Shown here in pieces: positions 1 through 12,675 of a stretch of DNA of 64,000 nt (position 1 is its first letter; the number at the start of each line of letters is the position of its first letter). The translations under genes were made by a program, and so were the position numbers. Location: contig JAJTWR010000021.1 of NCBI GenBank assembly GCA_021613335.1, forward strand, positions 2,252,001-2,316,000, given 5' to 3'. Below the pieces are notes generated by a model. That model did not search any database and was not told where the DNA came from. It worked only from the letters and a program-made list of their open reading frames with translations. The stretch comes from Whitmania pigra (lineage: Eukaryota; Annelida; Clitellata; Hirudinida; Haemopidae).

Positions 1-243
1 ATCTTCTCACGATGCCATGCTGGTTTGCAGAAATATCAGTTTTGGGGGAGCAAAGTGATTTAAGTGATTACATGACTTAAGTTTTGTATGATATTTAATA
101 ATTAAAATGTCAGAATTATATCTGTTAACGGTTGAATGATCAAGAAGAGCAAAATTTTAAATTCACAAATTAAACCATCCCGTTGTGATTTTACATAGAT
201 ATCCATTTCATTAGATAAAGATCTCATGACTTGTGATGTGTTA

Positions 244-447
244 ATTACTTTGTTATTTGTTGAATCATTACAATAATAAATTAAATTAAATTACTTTATT
301 GTTTGTTGAATCATTATAATAATAAATTAAATTACTTTGTTATTTGTTGAATCATTAAAATAATAAATTAAATTAAATTACTTTGTTATTTGTTGAATCA
401 TTAAAATAATAAATTAAATTAAATTACTTTATTGTTTGTTGAATCGT
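244..447. repeat. AT-rich minisatellite, about 46-bp unit
   Basis: Roughly 4.5 tandem copies of a unit reading ATTACTTTGTTATTTGTTGA followed by an AATAATAAATTAAA stretch. Copies start near 244, 290, 330, 378 and 424. The array stops directly against the splice acceptor (CAG at 451-453) of the first recognisable exon of the acidic gene, so it forms the polypyrimidine and branch region of that intron. Confidence 0.85.
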
Positions 448-453
448 TATCAG

Positions 454-3400
454 GTTGACAAATCATTCGAAGGGTCTGAAGTTTCATCTCCGACAATTTC
501 ATCATCAACCGAACAAGTTAGCTTCAACATTGAAGCATTAAGCAACTTGCATCTATGTTTGCATGAAATGTGCTAATAATTAATGTAATGGTGTTTTGTC
601 GTTTAGTTTACTTATGTTTACATTCCTTACTTTCAGTCAAAACACAAAGAAATTAAAGTTATAAAAAGTTTTAAAAATCTGAAAGATGTAAAAGTTAAAA
701 GGTAGGTTTGGAACGATAAATAAGTTATGCATTGATTTACATATATTACATAATTATTAATTACTTAATTATTTTTTAAATTACGTTACATATAAGTAGG
801 ATACACTATTAAATTTCAGCATAAATTAATGATAACTATTTAATAATTAATTGCTTTATTCAACAATTCCTTCAGTCTTTGTCGTTGCACACTTCTGAAA
901 TTAAGTTGTTGTTGTTGAAGAGCTGATGAAGGTATGAGTCAAGCAAAAAGTGATGATGATGATGATGATCCATTAAAGAATAACAAGGAATTATTTGGCA
1001 ACGTTGGATCAGTTAATATCAACCAATCTAATCATCATCATCATCATCATCAAGACCTTTCTGGAAATGCTGCTGCTATTGATAATGATGATGGTGATGA
1101 TATTGAGGTCATACACTCAGAAGTAGTGAGCCTTGATCTCAAGAACCTTGGGACGCCTGTTTATGAAGGAAGTTCAACTGCTTCTAAAAATATCTCCGAG
1201 GAAATCCCTGATAATATTTCAACTTCATATTCTGCTTCATCCAGTCAATCCAAGTATTTCTGCATTAAAATTGTTTCAATTACATTATGTAATGCAAGAT
1301 TATGTTTCAATTATGTTTCAATGTTCATATGTTTATTTATTGTTTTGAAAAGTTATTTTTGAAATATTTTCATTGGAAGTGATGACATCAAAATAAATAT
1401 TATTACTAATAATGTAAAAGTAATGGAGATAAATGTTATTAATTAACCAAATTAATTGTTCAATTATTGTTCATTTGTTTTGGTTAATCTTTTTGTGTTA
1501 TTGAAGTAGAAGCAAGCAATGTGAAATTGCTCCGAGATGTGTTTGAGATTCACTGGTGCATGCTACAAATTTGTTAATTGCGAAAGAGTGACAGTTACTT
1601 CTTTAATTCTTCGTAATTGCCAGGATACCTGATAATTCGATAACAGGGAAAGAATTGAATTTGAATGTCAACAGGAGTGAAGCAGAGAAATGCTCGACTG
1701 ATGTTGACATCAGTGAGGAGATTTCTTATGAGGGGTATGATTAGCATGCATTAATTATTTACATGTTAATAATAATTTATTGGCTTAAATTAAATTATTA
1801 TGTAAATATCCAGAATGTAATTAGACATTGAGTTGATTTAAACTGTTTCAGAGTGAAAATGTTTATTTGAATAATAAATAATTGAATGCTTTTTCGTGCT
1901 CCACATTCATCAGCAGCTCCAAATCATCTCATAGTCAAAGCTCAAGGAAAAGTAAGGCAAAGCCTCATGAAAAGTTCAAGGAAGCCACAAATGATGACAG
2001 AAAGAAGAAAAAAACAGAAGGTGATGATGATGATGATGATGATGATGACGATGATGATGACGATGAGCATCTCAGAAAGGGAAAGAACTTCCTTAAAGAA
2101 CAAAAGCACAAAGATTTAAAATAATAACACATTTTTGAAATGAAGTTAAATTCTTAAAGCTGTTTTATAAATAAATGGTCAGTTAAGTCATTAATGTATT
2201 TGTTTTCAAACATCTGCTAACTTTAGTGTTTATGCTATGATTTCTTCTATTTTTTATAATATACTTTTTGTCAATAAAAATCCTTAATTGAAAAAAGCAA
2301 TGTTTTTTTAAACAACGTTTTCATCATGTGATTTTTCAGATGATGTCAAGTTCTTAAAGAAGACTGAGAGAGAGAAGAATAATGGAAGGGATGAAAATGA
2401 AGGGAATGAAGATTTTGAAAGTGAACCTCCAAAGGTGGGCAATTTAATTTTTCTGTAAATACTTAATAATTAATAATCAACTTTGTTTAACATTGTACTT
2501 AATTTACATAATGCTACATGCATAATATGAGAGGCACTTCTTGTTACCATTTATATAGCACCCTTTCCCAAGGGCGCTTGTGGCAGTGCAGGTAGGATTT
2601 CAAACACAATACATTACAACATTGTGCCATTATCTCCAATGCAGGACACATCCCATTTGACCAAACTAGCCAAACTGTTTATAGCTTTTTGTAATTATTT
2701 CATTGCATACTACATTGCATAATATTCACCAAAATGTGTGTAAGTCGATATTCTCAACGCTGATTTTTTTTTGTCTTTTTTTTTTGAGAATTACATTTGT
2801 TCATGTTTCTAACAAGTTTTAACCATTTTGTCTTTAACCATTAGAAACGTGACAAACTCCTTGAGAATAAAGAAAGCGAAAACAAGACATTGAAGAAATT
2901 AGAACATTCTTTGACAGAATTAAAAGTTCCTCCAACAACCACTTCATCAGAAGTCACTTCAGAATCCCAGGATGTTTATAATGAAAGCAGTTTTTGTAGC
3001 TCAGACGCGAGAGATGATGTCAAAGAAGATGCGAGGAATCTGACCGAAAGCAATCGAAACAAATCGGATGAGGAGGATTCTTCGTCACATTCCTCTTCTA
3101 TTGTTGGCGACATTTCAATCAAAACAAATCCATCTTCGTTCCAAGTGTCAACTCAAAACCCACTCTCAAACAGGAAGTTTAGCAACCCTTCATTGTCATC
3201 AATAATTCTTCCTCCCCTCGATTTGGATTTGTTAAAACGGGAATCCAACGAAAATAAAAAGAATGCTTCAACGAGTCAAGAAGCACACAAGCAACTTTCC
3301 AACAATTCTGACCAACTGAAACAACAGCAACAACTACTTCCTAAGAATGCACAGCTCGACAGCGCACGCACCTTGGACGAAATTGACGAGGAATTCTCGT

Positions 3401-6400
3401 GGAGTGAAGAAATATCTGCACACATCAGTGATTGTCACGAAGTATCAACAAAGAACTATGGTGACATAAAAATCCATGGCAAAAATGACGAAGTTGATGA
3501 TGATGGCGCAAATAAGATGCCATCCAAAAGTAACTCCAAAGGGAAGTTGAACGTGACTGAGGAGCTCAGAAGACCTCGGCCAATTGATGGGAATGATGTG
3601 CACTTGAGAGTTTCTGATGAATCGAAAGATGAAGTGAAAGATGGAGGAATATTGGATGATTGTGGGATGCTTTCATTTGAATCTTCACACATGCTTAAAG
3701 ATGATTCTGTACAGGCTGACAATGTTAACAACATTGCAAGGAAAGTTTTTGAGAAGAGTGATGTTGATGATGATGATGATGACGACGAAAACAAAGAAGG
3801 TGAGAAAATACTGATCCCTGAGGAGCACTATGAGGAAGTTACGAAACATTCCGATGTCGAAGGGGAACCGAACGAAACTGATGAAAAAACTTCAAATGAT
3901 GAAAACAAACACGACAATAAAAATAGAAATTTTAATAATTTATTAGAAAAACAAATCCTTCCTCAAGACATGATGGGAGTGCAGAATATTCAAAATCTTG
4001 GAAAATCCAGTGATAAGAATACTAAGCCTTTTAAGAGCTGGAAAGATTCACTATCATTCAAAACCAACGTTCTGGGATACGATGATGTAAATGATGTCCA
4101 TGATGATGATGATGTTGACTTTAGTGAAGGAACCAAAACAAATGTTGGACAACTTGGAAATCAGGACATGCAACAAGAGTTTCTGGATTTTGGACGAAAT
4201 ATGAAAGAAAATAATAGGATCAATGAAGGTGGTGAGAAAAATATTGATGGTGATGAAGATGATATTGATGATGAAGAGAGTGATGACGAAGAAGAGGATG
4301 AAGAAAGTGATGATGATGAAGAAGATATCGACCGTAATAATGCAAATTCAGATGGATTAGCGAAATATTTCAATTTTAATGAAAATCCACAGAAACTGCT
4401 GAGACCTTCAGCCATCATTGGTAGAAAGACTAATGATGGTAATTATGATAACAAAGATAAAGATGCTGATGTTAATGATGATAACAAAGATAAAGATGCT
4501 GATGAGAATGATGATAACAAAGATAAAGATGTTGATGAGAATGATGATAACAAAGATAAAGATGCTGATAATAATGACAAAGATGCTGATGATAATGGTC
4601 GTGATAATGGTCGTGATAATCGGCTTGGATCAATGAAGGATGGGGGGTTATTAGAAAGAGGCACCATCTTGAATGCACAAGAATTGTTTCTCAACAAACA
4701 TGAAGATGACTCCAACAAAGGTGAAAACAGAAGTAATTGTTATGTATTATTTAAACTTTTAATATATAATAATTACATTCTTATAATTACTTTAATTTAT
4801 AAATAAATTAAATGAATATTTTAACAAAATCAAATAAAAATTGTAACAGAATCAAAGGAAGAAAAACACTCAGAAGCGGAATTACATAATTTGGAAACTG
4901 TTTTGCCATTGAGTAATGATGATGATGATGATTATGATGATGATCACAACCCTTACCTTGGTAATGATGACAATTATGATGAGGACAATGATGATGATGA
5001 TGAAAGTAGTGAGGATGGTAACATTAAAGCAAAAGAAACAGCTTCCGATGATGATCATTCATTTGAATCATCATCACCATCATCAACAACATCAACAAGA
5101 TCATCATCATCATCATCATCTTCATCGACAGCTCGTCGTGATGGTGACATTTCCAGCACAAAAGGCTCCCATTCTACTGGCATTGCACTTCATAAGAGTC
5201 AAGGACAGTTCTTTGATAAAAGGCTTATTATTGACATTGATGATGCTGTTGATGAAATTGTAAGTGAAGAAATTGTTGCTGAAAGTGATGATGAAGATGA
5301 CAAAGAGAATAATAAGGAAATGTTTGGAATAAAATCATTTGTGGATCCCACAACATTGAAAGATTCTGGTGGCAGTGAATTAAAAGAGAATAATGTTATG
5401 AAGGAGGTCACAAATGATGAAGTTAAGATGGTCACCACCCCAGGAAGATGTGGAGGTGATTTGGAGACAAATACTGAAAATCAAAAAGCACAAAATCAAA
5501 CTGACAACGAAATAATTAATAAACACGGGGTGGAATACAATGAAATCAGACAAAAATCAATTTCTGAGAGTGATGATCCTAATTTCAATGAATCTCCAAT
5601 CGATCAAATTGATCATCAGACAAAAAAGAAAGAGTCAAGTCAAAGAGATGAATGCAGGAAGGCAGAAGATGTCTGTGCAGGAGAATTAGAATGGAAGGAC
5701 CTTTCATCTGCTGGCAGAGAATCAATTGGAAAGCAGAAAGGGGGACAGGATTTTACGACTCCTGATGATGATAGTGATCACCATGCTGACATTAAAAGCA
5801 ATGTTTCAAGTTCTGACAATTGCTCAGAAAATCATGCTAGCAGAGAATTGGTTGAAAACATTGATAAATCGTCACAAATAAACGTTGTGAAAGGTCAGCC
5901 AGTACTTGAACAATGTGAAGAATCAAAGGAATGTTCAGAACAAAGAGTCAAACATGTTGCTGGAGCAGGAAACTCCAACGAGGTTCTTTCATCATCAATG
6001 GATGATGATTCAGAAAAATCTGATTCACCACTCCTAGTAATTGATGGACTAAACAATTATTTGGGACTTGAATCAAAAGGAATGCAAAAAGTTGAAGGTA
6101 CTCACCTCGATGATTTTGCAGCTGTAGCGGAGCATTCTGCTGATCGAGATGATGGCAAAGATGAAGGAGGTGATGAAGATGATGTGAGTTTCTGATTGTT
6201 ATAAATACACCGTTTGCATTTTTTTATTTGGTATTTTATTTAATTTTTAACAAAATAATCGTTGTTACACATATGAGTGCATCTTTGTAATTTTAGGACA
6301 AATTCTTATTTATTCAGCAGCCCACTGAGGAAGATGCTGAGAGTATAACAAATGAAGCTGAGACATCTGGTGACATTCCAGAAGAAATTCTCGAGCATTC

Positions 6401-6916
6401 TTCTCATGGTAGGATAACTGATGTTAACGTAATATTTTATCAGTCAATATTTTACATTTCTAAAGTGAAATGTATAATAATGTATCGAAATAATATATAT
6501 GAAACTATAACCCCCACATTGAATCCATAACAATTGTTTTTGCATTTAAAAGTGCTCAGGAATGATCATTAATGAGTTAATTACTGCTGCTTCAGCAATT
6601 AGCTAGTTGTCCGTGATTTTCCTAATGAATTAAAAGAATGTTCAAAACACAATTCATTTCAAACAGAAGTCAAATGTCATTATGATTCTCCAAACAAAAA
6701 CAAGCCAGTGAGTTCAAAAATTCTTTAAAACTGTAAAATCTTCTTTGGAAATCTCAGTTACTTACATATGAATTGCTCATTTAAATTAAATGTAATCGTT
6801 AAATGCAACTAAATAGAGTGCTTAATTAGGAAGATGAAAATTTGGCCGAGAAGATGGAGGAAGTTTCAGATGTGGAATCACAGTCACTCCTTGACCTACT
6901 TGATGACCTGCCATAG
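454..6916 (+). CDS. Unrecognised acidic, Asp/Ser-rich disordered protein (3' part, 11 exons)
   Basis: Family not recognised. Exons whose phases all join: 454-516, 637-701, 921-1253, 1624-1734, 1914-2020, 2340-2434, 2845-4720, 4850-6183, 6297-6408, 6667-6707 and 6830-6916, with stop TAG at 6914-6916. They give about 1407 residues. The first exon begins in phase 0 at an acceptor, so the true start lies upstream of the window. The protein is highly charged and low in complexity: Asp runs, a His run (about 1032-1055), Ser runs (about 5070-5120) and an 11-residue tandem repeat DNKDKDADEND near 4441-4580. It ends in a short hydrophobic-acidic tail, SLLDLLDDLP. No catalytic motif, signal peptide or membrane span is seen; it is probably intrinsically disordered. 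It is convergent with BBS1, with 217 bp between the stop codons. Other splice choices are possible, especially at 2020/2021. Confidence 0.75.
2021..2067 (+). repeat. (GAT)n microsatellite starting at a 5' splice site
   Basis: A run of GAT/GAC triplets begins as the first bases of the inferred intron (GAAG|GTGATGATG). If the site is not spliced, the frame runs through an Asp tract and stops at 2122-2124. The phase of the next exon (2340) requires splicing at 2020. Confidence 0.65.
2544..2690 (-). mobile_element. tRNA-derived SINE, diverged copy, minus strand
   Basis: Read on the minus strand, it has an A-box-like segment, then CCTGCATTGG, a B-box-like GTTTGAAATCC, then CCTACCTGCACTGCCAC, AAGCGCCCTTGGGAAAGG and a tail GTGCTATATAAATGG. 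The same order of blocks occurs on the plus strand at about 40870-41075, which identifies both as copies of one SINE family. It lies in an intron of the acidic gene (2435-2844). Confidence 0.75.
4438..4581 (+). repeat. 33-bp coding minisatellite in the acidic gene
   Basis: About four copies of a 33-bp unit (GATGATAACAAAGATAAAGA plus GCTGATGAGAAT) are translated as DNKDKDADEND repeats within exon 2845-4720. The repeat keeps the reading frame, so changes in copy number would change only protein length. Confidence 0.85.
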
Positions 6917-7069
6917 ACATTATTTATGCCATTCCAGCTGTGCATCCTGACTGCATCATTTACTTTTATATTTTTGTGAATCCCTCAAAGTTTTTGATTA
7001 AAATGTTTGCTATGTAAATATCAAATTCACAAAAGTTAAGGTTGTCGTGATAAAACCTTTTTAGGAATG

Positions 7070-7075
7070 TTTATT
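7070..7075 (-). promoter_or_regulatory. Candidate polyadenylation signal AATAAA of BBS1
   Basis: The minus strand reads AATAAA 59 bp beyond the BBS1 stop codon (7134-7136). The position fits a very short 3' UTR, which is sensible given the convergent gene ending at 6916. Confidence 0.5.
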
Positions 7076-7133
7076 AAAACAACGCATGACAAGAAAGATG
7101 AAATCGTCAGTCACCATTATGACACTCTTATCC

Positions 7134-10100
7134 TCAGTTAGCAGTACCCTCCGAGACAGGCATATCGACTATTGCAGTAAGCACTGCAGGGCCACTAGAT
7201 TTGCATACAAGAACCTGCCAAACATAAAATTGACATGAGCTACCAAAAATGAATTGTTCATTTAGACAAATTTAATGGCACTGAATTTGGATGAACCTTG
7301 ATGGTGCTTGAAACTGCTTTATCACCGATGCATTCGACGAACGTTGGAAAGGAATATGTCAGTCCAGGCACCAGCATTGGCAGCTGAAGCATGTCAGGAT
7401 GAAGTAATATTATGAATCAACAATTTGTTGACAATTGCGTAAATGATCCACTAGAAATTTGAAGAAAATTACAAAAGTTGCACAATGATAGTGAAATAAT
7501 TTTAAGTGAATATGTAGAAGCTCATGTGATTAAAAGCAATAACAAATATGGCAACATTTAGAATTTTTTCTAATGGTTGCATATATCTACATGGATGACT
7601 CATTAGCAAACAAGATAAAATTGACTGAAATGGAGTCTGTTGACTGAAACTGAAAACTTGTTGAAAACAAAACACCTCGAGTAAAGGATTGGCAATGGAA
7701 TAGAAAGAATCTTCCCATTCAAAAGTTATGAAGAGGCCTGTGCAAGAACAGCTCAGTGAGGTGTTCTGGATCACCAAACTCATTTTGAATCGAGGACCCA
7801 ATCCATTTACCTGTACGATGCAATTATCACTTTTAACTGTAAATTCATAATATTCATAAATTCATAATATGTTTTTCAACATTTCCTGTCTTTTCCTGGC
7901 TTATGTCATTTTAGAATAATGATTGTGACCAGTAAACCAAATGTTTTTTTTTATGACTGAACAAATACAGACCAATTTGTTTGAATTCACAAAAATGGAG
8001 AAAAACATTGAGCATATATTGAACTTCAGGTAAGCCACAGATGATTTGAAGAACAATGATATTTGAGAACAATGCAGGTTCATTTGTTGACAAAATATTA
8101 ACTAGATTATGGTCCTATCAATTATGATCATGACCTATGTCTATGCTAATTAGAATTACTTGGCAGGCTTGCCTAATCAAAAAAAAAAAATAAAAGTAAA
8201 TCTTGGCCACAAGCAATAACAACTATTTCTGATTGTAGAACAGAACATCTGTCACCTCAACATTGAGCTTCACAGGTGCCTCCTTATCAACAGAAATTGC
8301 CATCAGACTTTGGTCAAGAACTTCAATGTACTTCTTGGCAACATTGAGTCTCAATTTGCATAGGTCCTGTTGGAACTGGTTGAACATCTCTGAAGTTGTT
8401 CAAAATTATTTTATAAAAATGATCATTAAATTGTTAGTAATTATTTTTTAGAGTTTAAAAAAATCGTCAAATATCACTCATTTACTTTTAAAATGTCAGA
8501 TTTAAATAAGAATATCCCATAAACCTTTACTAAATTCCTTTTCTCTTGCGACATTGTCAAGAAAGAGTTTTGTTTTCTTTGGAATTTCAAGTTTCTGGGA
8601 ATCTTTGGCATCCACAGCAGTTAGCTTCTCATTAAGCTGAGCAGTTCTCTTCAGCATCTTCACCAGCAACATTCCTGAATTTGTGACCATCACAAGAGAA
8701 TCTGCCTCTCTTCCAAACCTACCAAATCTCATCGAAGTTACCAAATCCTCGGTTACGATGACATCCACAAGTGTTTTATCCACGTAAACTCGAACTTCTC
8801 CAAATTTATTTTTTCTCTCCTTTGGATTTATTGAAACCAGCAAGGCCTGAATGTTTTTCATTTTTAGATCTGCAACTTCCATGCAACATATTGAACCTGG
8901 CAATTTTATTGACCATAATTTTTTCCCCTGAAACAATTGATTTTCTGGTCATTAAAAATATAAAATCAATCGATAATTATTTTTACTTCTAGCTATGGGT
9001 TCAAAGAGCTCCAGATAGCAAGACACAATTAGTATAATTAAAGCAAATAATTATTAATATGGAAAATGTCATCTTTAAAAGGATGCAACCTTCAAGTTGT
9101 AAGCCTGGACCGTGTCATCCATGCTGCCAACAACAACAGATTTGCCAACCCTCAGAAGTCCCACGATGTGGGAGGAGAGACGCACAAATTCTTTGGCTTT
9201 CTGAACATCTCTTTAAAATAAGATTCAGAAGTTAAAATGCTTTCAAATTGGCACTCTAAATATTAAATGAATAATAACAAACAATCTAATTCCATTGTAT
9301 ATCGCAATTTGGTTTTAAAAACATTGTCTGAATCAAAGAACTATCTTAATTATAAAGTCAATGATAAAAAATATTAAATTATCTACCATAATGTTAGACA
9401 GAAATTTAAACCTCTTTATAAGGAAAACTGCTCCATTCCTGCATGATGCGAGGATTGTGTATTCAACATCGTAAAGTCCTTGAGCACACAAGAACACAGG
9501 AGCTGATTCCAATGCATGCTGAAAATTGATGTTTCATTTGGTTACAAATATTTAATGATATTAACAAAATCTTTGCTAAAATGCACTCATATATTTTTAA
9601 AAAATTTTAGTTGTACAGTTTAATAACAACAGGACACCATTATTGGGTTGATACTTGCAACTTTTGATGAAATAAATAGATCGCGACGTGTTCCGTCGTG
9701 TTGACCGAACAGTCGAGCTCTCTTCTTAAATCTCACATTAATTGATCAATGAACCAACGTCTCACATTAATCATAACAGAAAATGTTTCAGGGTTGACAA
9801 CAGCAATTTGTCCGTGTTCCAGACCCACAACAAGACAACTTATCGCGCCGTCATCTAGCAAGCTCTTCTTTAGTGTTGTCATGCAAGTTATTGAAGCCTG
9901 AAGATCAAATAACCAGTGAAGAAAAATTATAACATTAAAATTTCAAAAATATTAACAGTCAAATTAAGTTTTAAGGTTTGTACTCGCTTGTAAAGTACCC
10001 TAAAGAAATTTAAAAAAAACATATTTCAGAAAATTTTAGAGATTTACAAAGATAATTGCAACAGCAATATCTGAATATGTGAATTCTACCAAATTTGTGA

Positions 10101-12257
10101 ATGCACATATGTAACGTGCAATGCTTAAGTAAATTACCTTAACCTTGACAACGGAAAGAGATTAAAAAATATAATTATCAAAACTCCTCACACTTCTGAC
10201 CAGCGGCACTTCCTTCACTGAATCAGCAAATTCCTTTCTCTCTTCATCTGTTGGCATCTCAAGCAACTGTAAACTTCTCTGCATCATCATACTCAACTTT
10301 CCTTGTCCTCTTAATTCATCGAAGATTTCCGACAAGTTCAACGAAGAAATTTTACCCTGTTGATTAGTTTTAATGAGGCTTTTGAAGTAATCGATCAATT
10401 GTTAAAATTTTTAATCAAGCAATTTGTAATTTTTGAATTTGTTTTTATTATAAATTTTTTAATAAAGTTCCTTTTTATTACTTGTTTTCCTCAACATTAT
10501 CAATGTTTTAGTTTAGTTATTTTAATTTATTTAGTTAGAACTTAAACAACAATGACAAGTGTTGAAAAAATCATGGCAGTTCAGCATCTCAACGGAAAGT
10601 TGTGCAAGCATTTGGTTTACGAGCTAAATGCTCAGGAAATGAACATTAACAAAATACAAGCTAACTGGTCTTGGTAAAGTAAGTGATGGTGACAAAGTTT
10701 AATGCATTCACTGCAATAAACAATTTGCTTTCTGCGGTTCAAATGCATGTTTAACGTATCAACTTCGGCACATCTTCTCAAATACCAAGACAGTACCAGT
10801 GCTATGGACGGCCCTTCGTGACCAGGCCTACAACTTGCCAAGTCGACACACAATCAACGCTGTAATTGCCGAGGTACAAAGAAAAGTTAGCAGAGCATAA
10901 GAGAGTTGTCGACAGTATTCAGAATTACTTTCTACAGAAAAAAATGATTGTATTACTACACAGATTACTCTTTTGTAATTAAAATAATTCTCAGTTTTTT
11001 TAATAAACAAATGAATTAAAAATGTTTTTATGGGAACTGTGAAGTTAAGGCACTGATTGAGCTAACTAGGGTTAAACATGGTGATTGAAGAAAATTGTAA
11101 TCATTCACAGTCCTGATGTAAACTTTTTAAATAATTTACTAAAGCTAGAAATAGGTTGCCTAAAATTAACAGCTTGAAGGAAAACAGCTTAGAATTTTGA
11201 AAAATCAAAATGACTCAAGTGGGAATGAATTTAAACAGTGTTTTGAATCACAAATTATTTGAATTTCTAAAAATAAACAACCTACACTTTTGAAATCCAG
11301 CCATGCTTGCTTCTCTGTATCATTGATATCAAGTGAAGGGAAAGTAAATTTGAAATATGGTCGAAGATTTTTGAAGATGTAGATGCATGATCCTGAAGCT
11401 ATGGCCAAAGCTGGTGGTGTTTAAAAGAATTATATGACTTTCTTAATTAGTTTTAAAAAGTAACTTAAATAACTTTCTTACTATTGATAGCAACAGTAAA
11501 TTGAATAAACTGCTCGAACATATTTCAGCAGAAATTATTGTTTTGAGTAAAAATTTTTTTCAGCATTAATTAGTCTCACAATTTGTATTTTTCATAATTT
11601 TCAGGAAATTGTGGCCATTTCTTAAAAATATTCTGCTTTAGTATCAACAGAAGCATCAAATATTTTTCCAAATTTTACAACTATCTAAAAAAGTGTAATT
11701 GAATTGTAATTAAATCAGGAAAATATCTATAATCATTAATTCATTTGAAATAACAAGCAATAAATACAATATTGAACCTGGAACATTCGGAATTAATGTA
11801 TCTATGTGAACTGAAGACAAGGCTACAGGCAGGTCTAAGAATGCCAGTTCAGAAGCTAAAGAAGTTCCTGTTAAGCACAATCATTGATCCAAATGTAATT
11901 AGAATTTTACTGCTAATAAAAAAATATGTATGGTCTAAATTTTCAATAAATAAAAATTGTTATAATTGTTTTAAGTGAACTGCGAAAAAAGCAATATCAT
12001 ATGAATATAATAAATGTAAATGAATGTTAACATCTGAAAAATAAACAATGCTAACCTCTATAAACCTTAACTTTGACACTGCAAGACTGAAAGCCAACGG
12101 AGCAAAACGATTGTAAAATGTCTCCATAGTCGCACACAACTAACTCAGAATCATCATCAGAATTTATGTCACATAAAATCATGCATTGGCTCAAAGCATT
12201 CAGAGAGGCAAATTGATCAGACAGGATATCTATCCATTTTTCACTCCCCAGCTTCAT
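7134..12257 (-). CDS. BBS1: Bardet-Biedl syndrome 1 protein, BBSome subunit
   Basis: Subunit of the BBSome coat that moves membrane proteins in and out of cilia; in the family it binds ARL6/BBS3-GTP. Exons on the minus strand: 12257-12056, 11867-11778, 11410-11286, 10356-10192, 9897-9778, 9518-9412, 9210-9090, 8927-8525, 8389-8256, 7810-7676, 7383-7297 and 7214-7134. They total 1770 nt, exactly 589 codons plus stop, close to the usual 590 or so. Family-diagnostic segments seen in order: [17 protein letters not shown] (N terminus), [114 protein letters not shown] and the C-terminal MPVSEGTAN. The N-terminal half is the beta-propeller, and the C-terminal part is the GAE-like domain. The start is the first in-frame ATG upstream of the propeller. 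An X-box lies 170 bp upstream. The intron 10357-11285 carries a decayed hAT fragment. Confidence 0.95.
10556..10910 (+). pseudogene. Decayed BED-zinc-finger fragment of a hAT transposase
   Basis: In one plus-strand frame near 10690-10770 the translation reads [20 protein letters not shown] followed by LRH. This is the Cys-x2-Cys ... His pattern of a BED zinc finger as found at the N terminus of hAT transposases. It continues into [20 protein letters not shown]. Stop codons interrupt the frame, so it is dead. It sits antisense within the BBS1 intron 10357-11285. No terminal inverted repeats were found around it. Confidence 0.55.
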
Positions 12258-12334
12258 GTCCCCTGTACTTTAAAAGGTCATCCAACTAAATTATCAAATT
12301 ATTGTAATTTCCACTATTGTATGCCACATCATTA

Positions 12335-12383
12335 ATTTCACATAAGGAAAGTCAAATTACCAATCCATAATTCTAAAGTGTCA
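12335..12383 (+). repeat. 49-bp exact direct repeat, copy 1 (upstream of BBS1)
   Basis: Begins ATTTCACATAAGGAAAG and ends TCTAAAGTGTCA. The identical 49 bp recurs at 12626-12674. Copy 1 lies between the BBS1 start codon and its X-box; copy 2 abuts the first CR1-like LINE fragment. Confidence 0.9.
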
Positions 12384-12426
12384 GAGACAGACCGGAAGCA
12401 GCTCCCTTTAGGAAAAAAAACACATA

Positions 12427-12440
12427 GTTTCCATGGCAAC
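12427..12440. promoter_or_regulatory. RFX X-box motif upstream of BBS1
   Basis: The sequence GTTTCCATGGCAAC matches the RFX/DAF-19 X-box (two half sites GTTNCC and RGNAAC around AT). It is 170 bp upstream of the BBS1 ATG at 12257. X-boxes are the established promoter element of ciliary genes, BBS genes included, so this placement is strong functional context. Confidence 0.85.
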
Positions 12441-12625
12441 TGACGAATTGTGTACAAATCTTCTTGTTCAATGACTTTGCAACTTTGATCAAATAAACAT
12501 CAAAATGAACATTAAGATATATACTTTTAAAACATACATGCGTTTTGCAAAATACGAAAAATTCCACAAATCAAAATAATTGTCGTTAATTGTCAAAATT
12601 CTTAATACACTCTTCACAACAAGAT

Positions 12626-12674
12626 ATTTCACATAAGGAAAGTCAAATTACCAATCCATAATTCTAAAGTGTCA
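12626..12674 (+). repeat. 49-bp exact direct repeat, copy 2
   Basis: Identical to 12335-12383. It ends where the LINE-derived sequence begins (GTTGGGATAAAAAATG), so it may record a duplicated insertion target or a local duplication. Confidence 0.9.
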
Positions 12675-12675
12675 A

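Noticed and set aside
934..1362. A separate 142-aa gene starting at ATG 934
   Set aside because: The frame is open upstream of this ATG to an acceptor at 919-920, and a donor at 1253/1254 joins the next exon in phase; it is an internal exon of the acidic gene.
3456..3794. Minus-strand Ser-rich open frames opposite the acidic gene (also 4161-4418 and 4443-4718)
   Set aside because: They are antisense shadows of GAT/GAA triplet repeats; no splice or homology support.
4916..5263. Met/His-rich alternative-frame ORFs (also at 1886 and 4418)
   Set aside because: ATGATG reading of the GAT repeat in another frame; the phase of the surrounding exons excludes them.
7901..8093. Short minus-strand ORFs in the interval of BBS1
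   Set aside because: They lie in the BBS1 intron 7811-8255 and contain no family similarity.
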